Of a DNA stretch of 64,000 nt, positions 56,138 through 64,000 are shown piece after piece. Numbering within the stretch: position 1 is the stretch's first letter; every line of letters starts with the position of its first letter. Source of the DNA: Paenibacillus rhizovicinus (GTDB taxonomy: Bacteria > Bacillota > Bacilli > Paenibacillales > Paenibacillaceae); NCBI RefSeq assembly GCF_010365285.1, contig NZ_CP048286.1, forward strand, positions 5,382,001-5,446,000, in the 5' to 3' direction. Under the pieces are notes generated by a model, which was not told the DNA's origin, searched no databases, and saw nothing but the letters and a program-made list of their open reading frames with translations. Made by a program: the position numbers and the translations under genes.

Positions 56138-57706
56138 ATGTATAAGGTACTTGTGGTGGACGACGAGCCATTGATGCTCGAAGGCTGGAAAACGATGGTG
56201 GATTGGCACGCTTGCGGATACGAATTGTGCGGCACGGCGACTGACGGCGAGGAGGCGCTTGCCTTAATCCGTGCTTGCGATCCGGAACTTGTCATCACCG
56301 ACATCCGGATGCCTGTTCTCGATGGAATCGGGCTGATTCGGGCGATGAAGGAAATGGGACACGGCGCCAAAACGATAATTGTAAGCGCTTATTCGGAGTT
56401 TTCCTATGCTCAACATGCACTTCGCTATGAGGTAGACCGATACGTATTGAAGCCTCTTATGACGGATGAAATTCACAGCCTGCTGCTCGATATGGCAGCT
56501 TCATTGGAGGAATGCAGGCAGACGGCGGCGTCTTCCCGCAAGATGCAGGCAGACGCTGCCGCCGACGCGATCGTCGGCTTGCTCGGTAACGGAGGTCCGG
56601 CGGCTGCCGATACGGCTGCGCGGCTGCTTGGCGTAAACGAACGAACGCGCTTCCGTCTGATGGCGGCCGAGTCGATCGGTGAAAGCGGCGAATCTGAGTC
56701 TGGCAAAAGTCCGATTGCCGTTCTGATGAAAACACTGACCGAGGCATTAATCATTGACGGTATGCGAGCCTGGATATTCGAGGAGTCGCCGGGCCTGGCA
56801 GGGCTGCTGATTATAGATAACGATCTGAACGAGGAACAATTCGAAGTCTGGTTGGAAGAGACGGTCGTCAAGAAAGGCTGGCCGCCTCAAGAGCTGGCAT
56901 TCTACTGCAGCGAAACTGCAATCGGGCTCCACTCTGTGCCGAATCTCTACCGGCAGGCGCTGGAGATTCGGAGCCGAGCGTTGCTTGGCTCGAAAGCAGG
57001 CATCTATAGTTATCGAGAAAGGAAGGTTACCGGCCAATGGAACTTGGAGGATATGACGGCTTATGTGAGGGCGCTGCTTCAAGCGATCGAGTCCAATGAT
57101 CTGCCGGGCATCGACCGCTCCGTGGATGAACTGGTCGGACTGTTCGGCAAGAGCGGGGCAGAGGAAAGCTTGATGCAGACCGCCGTTCGTCATTTTCGCG
57201 GCGAGCTGCTTCGGCGATACGCAGAACGGGGAGCAACCCACAGGGAGGCTTCCGAGTGGCTGCATCAACTGCTGGACGGGACCGAATCAGCCGATATAGC
57301 TTCGTGGACAAGCACTTCGTTGAAGCGGTTGTCCGTGAAGGCGACCGAGCAGTTTACGGTGAAGGAAAAGCCGGCCCGGGCGAACAGCAATGCCATAACG
57401 GAGGCAATCGACTACTTGAAGCAGCATTACCGCGAGAAAATTCGACTTCAGGAGCTGGCTGGCCGGTTCCATCTCAATCCGACTTATTTCGGGCAGCAGT
57501 TCAAACGGGAGACTGGTCATAGCTTTCACGACTATATCCACCGCCTTCGGTTCGATGAAGCCTGCAAATTGCTTCGCAGAACGGATATGTTGGTGTCAGA
57601 GATTGCAGCGGCACTCGGTTATCACGATACGGAATATTTCACCACTAAATTTAAAGCGCTTTCAGGGGAATTGCCCTCCACTTATAAATCCAAACGACAA
57701 GGGTGA
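56138..57706 (+). CDS. YesN-type response regulator, AraC-family output domain (first of two)
   Basis: A 522-residue regulator with receiver domain (LVVDDE, phosphoacceptor Asp55 in ITDIRMP, Lys in LKPLM), a variable middle region with Ala-rich stretch near 130-165, and a C-terminal AraC double helix-turn-helix (IRLQELAGRFHLNPTYFGQQF, then IAAALGYHDTEYFTTKF). AGGTGAT precedes the ATG. A sequence with a perfect TAAGCGCTTA palindrome resembling a cre site lies inside the gene at 56379-56393. It is followed by one kinase and then by a second regulator of the same type. Confidence 0.94.
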   Translation: MYKVLVVDDEPLMLEGWKTMVDWHACGYELCGTATDGEEALALIRACDPELVITDIRMPVLDGIGLIRAMKEMGHGAKTIIVSAYSEFSYAQHALRYEVDRYVLKPLMTDEIHSLLLDMAASLEECRQTAASSRKMQADAAADAIVGLLGNGGPAAADTAARLLGVNERTRFRLMAAESIGESGESESGKSPIAVLMKTLTEALIIDGMRAWIFEESPGLAGLLIIDNDLNEEQFEVWLEETVVKKGWPPQELAFYCSETAIGLHSVPNLYRQALEIRSRALLGSKAGIYSYRERKVTGQWNLEDMTAYVRALLQAIESNDLPGIDRSVDELVGLFGKSGAEESLMQTAVRHFRGELLRRYAERGATHREASEWLHQLLDGTESADIASWTSTSLKRLSVKATEQFTVKEKPARANSNAITEAIDYLKQHYREKIRLQELAGRFHLNPTYFGQQFKRETGHSFHDYIHRLRFDEACKLLRRTDMLVSEIAAALGYHDTEYFTTKFKALSGELPSTYKSKRQG

Positions 57707-57711
57707 TCTGG

Positions 57712-59508
57712 ATGCGAAGTCAACCTGCAGTTCTAAGCGTCGTCAACGACATTCCGCTTAAATACAAATTCCTGCTCATTTATTTGTTATGCGTGCTCCT
57801 TCCGATCCTAACGATCAACATCTTCTTTTATCAGCAGAATTCCGCGGATATCAAAATTCGAGAAAAGGATAACTTGCATAAATCGATCGAACGGGCATCC
57901 GGCGAACTGCTGGGCATGATCGACGAAAGCGTCGCTCTCAGCCGTTCACTCGCAGGCGATGATTCGCTCTACAATGCACTTGATCACGCGTACATGTCGC
58001 CGGCCGACTACTATGAAGAATACGATGACTTTCTGCGGGATAGGCTGACCCGCTACATGTCTCCGAATATTTTGGAAGTTCGCATGTATACGACTAATAG
58101 CACCATACAGACAGGGGCAAACTATCATGTGATCGGCAGCGTCACTGAGGATCTTCCTTGGTTGGAGCAATTAAACCGATCGAACAAGGATATTCTTGTC
58201 GTTGCTTATAGTGAGAAAGACTTCCATCTGACCCCGGCGAAACGAATCAGTGTCGTCAGCAAGATGCATACCTTTCCCTCCTATTCCAAATATGACAAAT
58301 ACTTGAGGATCGACTTGAACATCGATAAGATGGACAGCATTCTGAATCGCGAACTTGACAGCCTGCAGCTGAGACTTATCAACGACCGGAACCAGGTTGT
58401 TGCCGCCAGTGCGGGAATCGAAGGTTCCGAGAATTCGCCCGTTCCGTCACTCTCGGATACTGCCGTAAGTTCCGGGTACGCGATGGAGGAAGCGATCGGG
58501 AATTACAGCTATATGCAGGGTTGGAAGCTAGTCGGAATCGCGGATACCCGGCACATTGACAGTTTGCTTCATAACGCCCGGCGCTCCATCATATGGCTGG
58601 CGATTATTAGTACGGTAGTTCCGTCCCTGCTTATTTTCATTATCCTTCGTTCCTACCACTATCGGGTAAAGAAGCTGTCCAGACATATGGAGAAGTTCCG
58701 CAATGAAAGGTTTGATCTGCTCGACATCCGGGAAGGGCGCGACGAGATCGGGAGTCTGATTCGCACCTTCAACGTCATGACGGGGAAGATTACTTCGCTC
58801 ATCAACGATGTCTACAAGCTGGAAATCAAGCAAAAAGATCTTGAACTGGAGCGGGTGCGTACGGAGCTGTCCATGCTGCATAACCAGATGAATCCGCATT
58901 TTCTGTTCAATACGCTTAATGGGCTGCTGGTCGTCTGCACGAGGAATGGCTATTCCGACGTGGCGATGATCATTAAAAACTTGTCTCTGCTCATGCGGCA
59001 GCTGCTTAGCCGGTCGGAAGACCTCGTGCCGCTTCGGGAGGAGCTGGAATTGACGACCATGTACTTGCAGATCGAGACCTTCCGTTTCGGCGACCTGTTC
59101 GAGTATTCCTTCGACATCGATCCAAAGGCGATTCAGCTGTACGTTCCGCGAATGAGCATTCAGACGCTCGTCGAGAATGCATGCAAACACGGGCTGCAAG
59201 CCCGTAAGGACAACCGTTCGATCAAAGTGACCGCGAAACTGACCGAGCGAGCGTTGGAGATTAATGTCATCGATAACGGCGTGGGCATGGAGGAAGCGAA
59301 ATTGAGACAGCTGATGGAGAACGTGAGGTCGGATAAGGGGATGGATGGCCATGTCGGTATCCGAAACGTCTACCGGCGGTTGGAACTGTATTACAACGAG
59401 AGCGTCTGGTTTCGGATCAACAGCGATCCCGAAAAAGGGACCGAGGCAGGCTTTCATATTCCGCTCTCGCGGCTTGAAGCCATGCATGAAATAAAGAAGG
59501 AAGTGTGA
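57712..59508 (+). CDS. YesM-type sensor histidine kinase
   Basis: A 598-residue kinase. Membrane segments at about 18-38 and 283-305 enclose a Cache-type extracytoplasmic domain. A HAMP domain follows, then the His_kinase motif LHNQMNPHFLFNTLNGLL and an HATPase_c domain with LVENACKHGL, DNGVGMEE and VGIRNVYRRLEL. The ATG at 57712 follows AAGGGTG; a GTG at 57703 overlaps the regulator stop and is an alternative. It is flanked by two YesN-type regulators and may phosphorylate either or both. Confidence 0.94.
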   Translation: MRSQPAVLSVVNDIPLKYKFLLIYLLCVLLPILTINIFFYQQNSADIKIREKDNLHKSIERASGELLGMIDESVALSRSLAGDDSLYNALDHAYMSPADYYEEYDDFLRDRLTRYMSPNILEVRMYTTNSTIQTGANYHVIGSVTEDLPWLEQLNRSNKDILVVAYSEKDFHLTPAKRISVVSKMHTFPSYSKYDKYLRIDLNIDKMDSILNRELDSLQLRLINDRNQVVAASAGIEGSENSPVPSLSDTAVSSGYAMEEAIGNYSYMQGWKLVGIADTRHIDSLLHNARRSIIWLAIISTVVPSLLIFIILRSYHYRVKKLSRHMEKFRNERFDLLDIREGRDEIGSLIRTFNVMTGKITSLINDVYKLEIKQKDLELERVRTELSMLHNQMNPHFLFNTLNGLLVVCTRNGYSDVAMIIKNLSLLMRQLLSRSEDLVPLREELELTTMYLQIETFRFGDLFEYSFDIDPKAIQLYVPRMSIQTLVENACKHGLQARKDNRSIKVTAKLTERALEINVIDNGVGMEEAKLRQLMENVRSDKGMDGHVGIRNVYRRLELYYNESVWFRINSDPEKGTEAGFHIPLSRLEAMHEIKKEV

Positions 59509-59510
59509 AC

Positions 59511-61049
59511 ATGTACAAAGTGCTGCTGGCCGATGACGAACCGCTTGCCTTAGAAGGGCTAAAGATCATGGTCAATTGGGAAAAGTGGGGCTTTCGGGTC
59601 GAGGGATTGTGCCGAAACGGCGAAGAAGCGATCGAACACATCCGCCTAAACCCGCCCGATCTAGTCGTTACGGACATTCGCATGCCGGTACTGAACGGGC
59701 TCGAACTGATCGAGGAGACGCGTCGCTTGGGTAACCGCTCCACCCTCTTTGTCATCGCAAGCGGCTACGATGATTTCGATTACGCGAGACAGGCGATGAG
59801 TTTAGGCGTCAAGCATTACTTGACCAAGCCGATCATTGAGGCCGAGGCGGACGAGGTGCTGGAGCGGATGCGCAATGAACTTATCGGGCGGGAAGAACGG
59901 CAGCTCATGCGCACCGGCGCGGATCGGTATGCCGTGAGGCAAGCGTTGTCGATGCTTCTCTTCGGCGGCGAGGAAGCGAATCGGCAGGAACTGATGCGGA
60001 CGCTGAATCATCTGTCCAGCCAGGCGTCCAATTGGACGTACGTGCAAGTGTGGACAGGGGAAGAAGTTCTGGGCAGTGCCCGCGAGATCGCCTTGCGCAT
60101 GGCCGAAGAATACGGCCGCAGCTATTTAATCGATAGAATGGGAGGTTCGTTCGGGCTCGTGCTCGGCTCGGATCAACCGGACAATGAAGAAGTTAGCGCA
60201 TTCGCCGAGCGTCTGCATGCAGCCATGCGAGCCGCAATATCCGGGCGAATCGAAATGGCAGTCGGCTGCGATGTCGATGATCTGAACAAGTTGTCAACGT
60301 CCTGCCGCAGCGCCATCGAGGCAGCGCGGTTTCTTTTTTTCGGCGGTACCCCCATCGTTCATTACGCGAAAGTCCAGGGTCAAAAGCTGTCCTTCGAGCC
60401 TATGGAGCTGAAGGCGGTGGACAGCGTCGTCGAGACCATGGAGAACGCTCGTCCCGAGGAACTTGCGTCTGCGATCCGGGAAGTGTTCCGCACGTTCGAA
60501 GAGCGCATGGTTCAGCCGGAGCTGGTTCGCATCTTCGAGACGCAGGTCATGCTGGCTTGCGCGTCTCTTGTCAAGCAGCTAGGCGGAAACCCCGATGAAA
60601 TGCACCTGTTATGGGATTCGATCTCCGATGCCGATCGCGGCAAGCATCTGCAAAAATCGGCGGAGACGTTGATCGCCTTCTGCCTGAAATGCCAAGCTGC
60701 CGTACACGAGCTGCAGGAAATGAATTGCGGCGGCACGCCGGCGAAGGTGGCGGACTTCTTGCGCCGCCATTATAAGGAGACGTTCACGATCAAGGAGATC
60801 GCGGAGCAATTCTATATCAACCCCGTCTATTTAGGCCAGTCGTTCTCGCGCAAATACGGCATCGGCATTCTCGACTTTATTCACGATCTTCGCATCGAGA
60901 AAGCGAAGCAGCAGCTCCGGGAGACGAACGACGCCTCGTGGGCGATCGCCGAAGCGCTCGGCTATCGCGGCTATCAGCATTTTCTGAAGCAGTTCGAGAA
61001 GCGGCTTGGCATGAAACCGTCCGATTATAGGCTTCATTGCTCCGAGTGA
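59511..61049 (+). CDS. YesN-type response regulator, AraC-family output domain (second of two)
   Basis: A 512-residue regulator with receiver domain (LLADDEP, phosphoacceptor Asp55 in VTDIRMP, Lys in LTKPII), variable middle region and a C-terminal AraC domain (FTIKEIAEQFYINPVYLGQSF, then IAEALGYRGYQHFLKQF, MKPSDYRLH). The ATG at 59511 has GAAGGAAG upstream and begins two bases after the kinase stop. It lies next to the binding-protein gene, so it is the better candidate for direct control of that promoter; the first regulator may have other targets. Confidence 0.94.
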   Translation: MYKVLLADDEPLALEGLKIMVNWEKWGFRVEGLCRNGEEAIEHIRLNPPDLVVTDIRMPVLNGLELIEETRRLGNRSTLFVIASGYDDFDYARQAMSLGVKHYLTKPIIEAEADEVLERMRNELIGREERQLMRTGADRYAVRQALSMLLFGGEEANRQELMRTLNHLSSQASNWTYVQVWTGEEVLGSAREIALRMAEEYGRSYLIDRMGGSFGLVLGSDQPDNEEVSAFAERLHAAMRAAISGRIEMAVGCDVDDLNKLSTSCRSAIEAARFLFFGGTPIVHYAKVQGQKLSFEPMELKAVDSVVETMENARPEELASAIREVFRTFEERMVQPELVRIFETQVMLACASLVKQLGGNPDEMHLLWDSISDADRGKHLQKSAETLIAFCLKCQAAVHELQEMNCGGTPAKVADFLRRHYKETFTIKEIAEQFYINPVYLGQSFSRKYGIGILDFIHDLRIEKAKQQLRETNDASWAIAEALGYRGYQHFLKQFEKRLGMKPSDYRLHCSE

Positions 61050-61079
61050 TCCCCGGTTATTCTGTAACTCGCGGCCGGC

Positions 61080-61110
61080 AACTTAAATTATGGGGGCATG
61101 GAACTTAAAT
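61080..61110 (+). promoter_or_regulatory. Direct repeat, candidate AraC-type activator site
   Basis: AACTTAAAT occurs at 61080-61088 and 61102-61110, in the same orientation, 22 bases apart. AraC-family proteins typically bind two direct half-sites about 21 bases apart next to the -35, so this is a candidate site for the regulator at 59511. Confidence 0.45.
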
Positions 61111-61119
61111 CTGATTATG

Positions 61120-61134
61120 TTGCAAGCGCATACA
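61120..61134 (+). promoter_or_regulatory. cre site (CcpA) in front of the fourth binding-protein gene
   Basis: TTGCAAGCGCATACA matches the cre consensus WTGNAANCGNWNNCW at every defined position. It lies ten bases after the direct repeat and overlaps a -35-like TTGCAA; CATAAT at 61141-61146 is a possible -10 with a short 15-base spacer. This suggests glucose repression of the operon. Confidence 0.6.
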
Positions 61135-61187
61135 TTTCTCCATAATGGAAGTAGCAAGTCGAACCGAACTTAGAGGAGGAGCAATAC

Positions 61188-62930
61188 ATGGGGGTTATAA
61201 CAAGAAAGCGCCTTTGGGGCTCGTTGTCGCTTGGGATTGCGCTTAGTCTCGCGCTTGCCGGCTGCGGCAATAACAACAACAGCAGCAACAACAGCAGCAA
61301 AAGCAATACTGCAGCGAATCAAGGGACGACGGATCAGGCAGCCGGTACGGCAAATACCGATAGCGGTTCTAACGCAACGGCATCCGACGATTTGAAACCG
61401 ATTACGATTTCGGCTTTCATCGGCTCGCCGAACCAGCAGCCGACTGCGGACAATCGGATTTACAAGAAGATGCAGGATGAACTCGGCGTCAAGCTCAACA
61501 TGGAATTCCTGGTCGGCGACTTGCAGCAGAAACTCGGCGTCATGATCGCCGGCGGAGAGTATCCGGATCTGATCACTGCCGATCCGAAGCTGGTAACGGC
61601 CAAAGCGGTCGTTCCGCTGGAGGATCTGATCGACAAATACGGGCCGCACTTGAAAGAGCATTATGCGAACTATTGGAACCAGATGAAGGATTCCAGCGAC
61701 GGCCATATCTATTGGCTGCCGAACTATGGCGCCTATACCGGGGATTTCCTTGCAACCAATTATTCGGGACCGGCCTTCTGGATCCAGAAGGATGTGCTCA
61801 AAGATGCGGGCTTCCCGACGCCTAAGACGCTGGACGATTATTTCAAACTGATCAGCGACTACGCCGCGAAGCATCCGAAAACGGTCGACGGTCAGCCGAC
61901 AATCGGTTTCACGACGCTTGCTTACGACTGGCGGACGTTCCCGCTGACCAACGCGCCGGAGCACCTGAGCGGCCACGCAAACGACGGCGGAGTCGTGGTC
62001 GACAACGGAGTCGCTTCCGTATTCGCGACGCAAGATATCGCGAAGACTTATTACAAGAAGCTTAACGATATCTATAACCAAGGCTTAATGGACAAAGAAG
62101 CCTTCGTTCAAAACTATGACCAGTACATCGCTAAGGTCTCTACAGGCCGCGTGCTCGGCATGTTCGACCAGCACTGGAACTTCCAGGACGGCGAAAACGA
62201 GCTGATCTCGCAGAATAAGATTGGCGAAACGTATGTTGGCTTCCCGCTGACGTACGATGGCGTTACGGATCACTACCTGGACCGTCCCGTTCTCAACTTG
62301 AACAACGGCTTCGGCATCAGCAAGGATGCGAAGGATCCCGTGCGCATCATCAAGTTCCTCGACGCGTTAATGACGGAAGACTGGCAGAAGACGCTGTCGT
62401 GGGGTGAGAAAGGCGTCGACTACGAAGTGGACGCGAACGGTAAATTCACCCGTACGCAGAAAGAGCGCGACGAGCAGAATGATCCGACTTGGAAGCTGGC
62501 CAATAAAGCCGATGCGTTCTACGGTTACGCGCCGAAGATGGAAGGCACCTTCACCGACGGCAACGCTACGTCGGCGGGAACTCAGCCAGACGAGTTCTAC
62601 GCCTCGCTTAAGCCGCAGGATAAAGAAATCCTGGACGCCTACAAACACAAGACTTGGACGGAATTCTTCACGCCTGCGCCGGAGAATCCGGTCGCTTATC
62701 CGGCCTGGAACATCGATCTGATCGACGGCTCGGATGCATCGGTAGCAAACAAGCAAATGACGGATGCTACGCTTAAGTATCTGCCTCAGGCGATTATGGC
62801 GAAGACGGAGAAATTCGACACTGTCTGGGATCAGTACGTGAATGCTTACAAGAAGATCAACGTGAAAGCGTACGAAGATCGGATCAACTCGCAAATTCAG
62901 TGGCGGACCCAGAACTGGTCCAGCAATTAA
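61188..62930 (+). CDS. Large ABC transporter substrate-binding lipoprotein (LplA-like)
   Basis: A 580-residue binding protein. The signal peptide ends in ALAGC (Cys26), followed by an Asn/Ser-rich linker of about 40 residues and the mature domain (LKPITISAFIGSPNQQPTADN). The ATG follows GAGGAGG. Length and motifs place it with LplA-type oligosaccharide-binding proteins; the ligand is unknown. It starts the transport part of the locus whose end is outside the window. A perfect hairpin lies 20 bases after the stop. Confidence 0.93.
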   Translation: MGVITRKRLWGSLSLGIALSLALAGCGNNNNSSNNSSKSNTAANQGTTDQAAGTANTDSGSNATASDDLKPITISAFIGSPNQQPTADNRIYKKMQDELGVKLNMEFLVGDLQQKLGVMIAGGEYPDLITADPKLVTAKAVVPLEDLIDKYGPHLKEHYANYWNQMKDSSDGHIYWLPNYGAYTGDFLATNYSGPAFWIQKDVLKDAGFPTPKTLDDYFKLISDYAAKHPKTVDGQPTIGFTTLAYDWRTFPLTNAPEHLSGHANDGGVVVDNGVASVFATQDIAKTYYKKLNDIYNQGLMDKEAFVQNYDQYIAKVSTGRVLGMFDQHWNFQDGENELISQNKIGETYVGFPLTYDGVTDHYLDRPVLNLNNGFGISKDAKDPVRIIKFLDALMTEDWQKTLSWGEKGVDYEVDANGKFTRTQKERDEQNDPTWKLANKADAFYGYAPKMEGTFTDGNATSAGTQPDEFYASLKPQDKEILDAYKHKTWTEFFTPAPENPVAYPAWNIDLIDGSDASVANKQMTDATLKYLPQAIMAKTEKFDTVWDQYVNAYKKINVKAYEDRINSQIQWRTQNWSSN

Positions 62931-62950
62931 CCGAAGAACCGATAGGCTGC

Positions 62951-62982
62951 GGAAAGCATCGGCGAACCGTCGATGCTTTCCT
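62951..62982 (+). terminator. Hairpin after the fourth binding-protein gene
   Basis: GGAAAGCATCG (62951-62961) pairs perfectly with CGATGCTTTCC (62971-62981), followed by TTCTGCCTT. As in the other three loci it separates the binding-protein gene from the next gene. Confidence 0.72.
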
Positions 62983-63020
62983 TCTGCCTTACAGGCAGCA
63001 AGATAGGAGGAGAGAGAACG

Positions 63021-63989
63021 ATGGCAAGCGCCCCGAAAGCCCATACATCCAAGACGACTGTGGTGATGACCGCACCGAAGTCTTCCTTTCTGAAACGGAT
63101 GCGCAGCCAGAAGCAGTTGATGCTGATGTCGCTGCCTATGCTGCTTTACGTCTTTTTATTTTCCTACTACCCCCTTTGGGGCTGGACGCAAGCCTTTCAG
63201 AATTTCAAGCCGGCGTTGTCTTTTTCCCAGCAGGAATGGGTCGGCTTAAAGCAATTTAGATTTCTTTTCAGAGACGACACGTTTCTGCTCGTGCTTCGCA
63301 ACACCATTGCAATGAGCTTCATCAATCTTGTGCTCGGCTTCGTCACGGCGATCGTGTTCGCCATTTTGCTTAATGAAATCAAGACCAGGCTGTATAAGCG
63401 AGCGATACAAACGATCTCTTATCTCCCGCACTTTCTATCATGGATAATCGTAACGGGCCTCGTTGCGAATGCGCTTTCCGTGGACGGCGGCATCATCAAC
63501 GTCGTGCTCATGAAGCTCGGATTTATTCACGAACCGATCATGTGGCTCAGCAAACCTCACTACTTCTGGGGAATTGTCGGCGCTTCTCACGTGTGGAAGG
63601 AAATCGGATGGAATACGATTATTTACTTGGCGGCTATTACGTCCATCGATCCCTCTCTTTATGAGGCAGCTGAGATCGATGGAGCGAACCGATATCGTAA
63701 GATGCTTAATATCACGCTGCCGGGAATCAAATCGATCGTCATTATACTGGTGATCATGAATCTCGGATGGATTATGGACGCTGGATTCGAAGTGCAATAC
63801 TTCCTGGGTAACGGCGTCGTCGTCGACTGGTCGCAGACCATCGATATATTCGTCCTGAAATACGGCATACAGATCGGCAACTATTCGCTGGCAACCGCCG
63901 CAGGCATCTTTAAGACCGTGGTCAGCGTAGCGCTGATTTTCGCTGCCAATACGACCGCGAAACGCTTCGGCGAAGATCGATTAATATGA
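63021..63989 (+). CDS. ABC transporter permease, LplB type
   Basis: A 322-residue permease with six membrane segments. A longer cytoplasmic N-terminus (about 30 residues) precedes the first segment (LMLMSLPMLLYVFLFSYYPL). The EAA loop is LYEAAEIDGANRYRKM. The ATG follows GGAGGAGAG. AGGAGGG after the stop, at the very end of the window, is the ribosome binding site of the next gene, expected to be the LplC-type partner. Confidence 0.93.
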   Translation: MASAPKAHTSKTTVVMTAPKSSFLKRMRSQKQLMLMSLPMLLYVFLFSYYPLWGWTQAFQNFKPALSFSQQEWVGLKQFRFLFRDDTFLLVLRNTIAMSFINLVLGFVTAIVFAILLNEIKTRLYKRAIQTISYLPHFLSWIIVTGLVANALSVDGGIINVVLMKLGFIHEPIMWLSKPHYFWGIVGASHVWKEIGWNTIIYLAAITSIDPSLYEAAEIDGANRYRKMLNITLPGIKSIVIILVIMNLGWIMDAGFEVQYFLGNGVVVDWSQTIDIFVLKYGIQIGNYSLATAAGIFKTVVSVALIFAANTTAKRFGEDRLI

Positions 63990-64000
63990 GGAGGGCATAC

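Overview
The window looks like chromosome of a spore-forming, sugar-scavenging Firmicute of the Paenibacillaceae (Paenibacillus or Cohnella type). The reasons are four carbohydrate ABC-uptake loci governed by YesM/YesN-type two-component systems or a membrane AraC regulator, an S-layer-homology (SLH) protein, a gerA/gerB/gerC-type spore germination operon and strong AGGAGG-like ribosome binding sites. No rRNA, tRNA, CRISPR array or intact insertion sequence was seen. The genus is an inference.

Layout. 1-9110: end of a YesM-type kinase, its YesN-type regulator, a sugar-binding lipoprotein, two permeases, a glycogen-debranching-type enzyme and a GH13 alpha-glucosidase split by a one-base frameshift; together an alpha-glucan oligosaccharide uptake and breakdown locus. 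9110-16720: a visibly AT-rich block with a truncated gene at its left edge, a membrane-bound AraC regulator, a binding protein with two permeases, and a broken hydrolase tail at its right edge. 16718-25160: DUF423 protein, atypical SDR, a lipoprotein glycosidase divergent from an OmpR-type two-component system, a serine hydrolase and a leaderless FG-GAP propeller protein. 25396-33745: permease-permease-binding protein-FAD oxidoreductase-regulator-kinase. 33848-40097: on the minus strand a large modular GH26 enzyme carrying its own cohesin and dockerin, followed by a cohesin-SLH anchoring protein, with a divergent LacI regulator.

40376-46502 is the most striking region: a cluster resembling the vanC/vanE/vanG type of glycopeptide-resistance locus, with divergent vanR-vanS and a D-Ala ligase family enzyme, an alanine/serine-racemase family enzyme, a VanXY-like cytoplasmic peptidase and a free-standing membrane protein that matches the N-terminal half of VanT. 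The VanT fusion is split here. The ligase keeps a Ddl-like omega loop, so D-Ala-D-Ser synthesis is not proved.

46588-52132: TetR repressor divergent from a Gfo/Idh/MocA oxidoreductase, DsbA/FrnE-like protein, DHA2-type exporter, nitroreductase and SnoaL-like lipoprotein, with two clear GGAC-N4-GTCC operators between them. 52429-55898: germinant-receptor operon on the minus strand. 56138-63989: regulator-kinase-regulator, a binding protein and the first permease of an operon that runs off the window.

Common themes: all four binding-protein genes have an RNA hairpin directly after the stop codon, none of the four transport loci carries an ATPase gene (a shared MsmX-type ATPase is expected elsewhere), and several CcpA cre-like sites lie in front of sugar genes.
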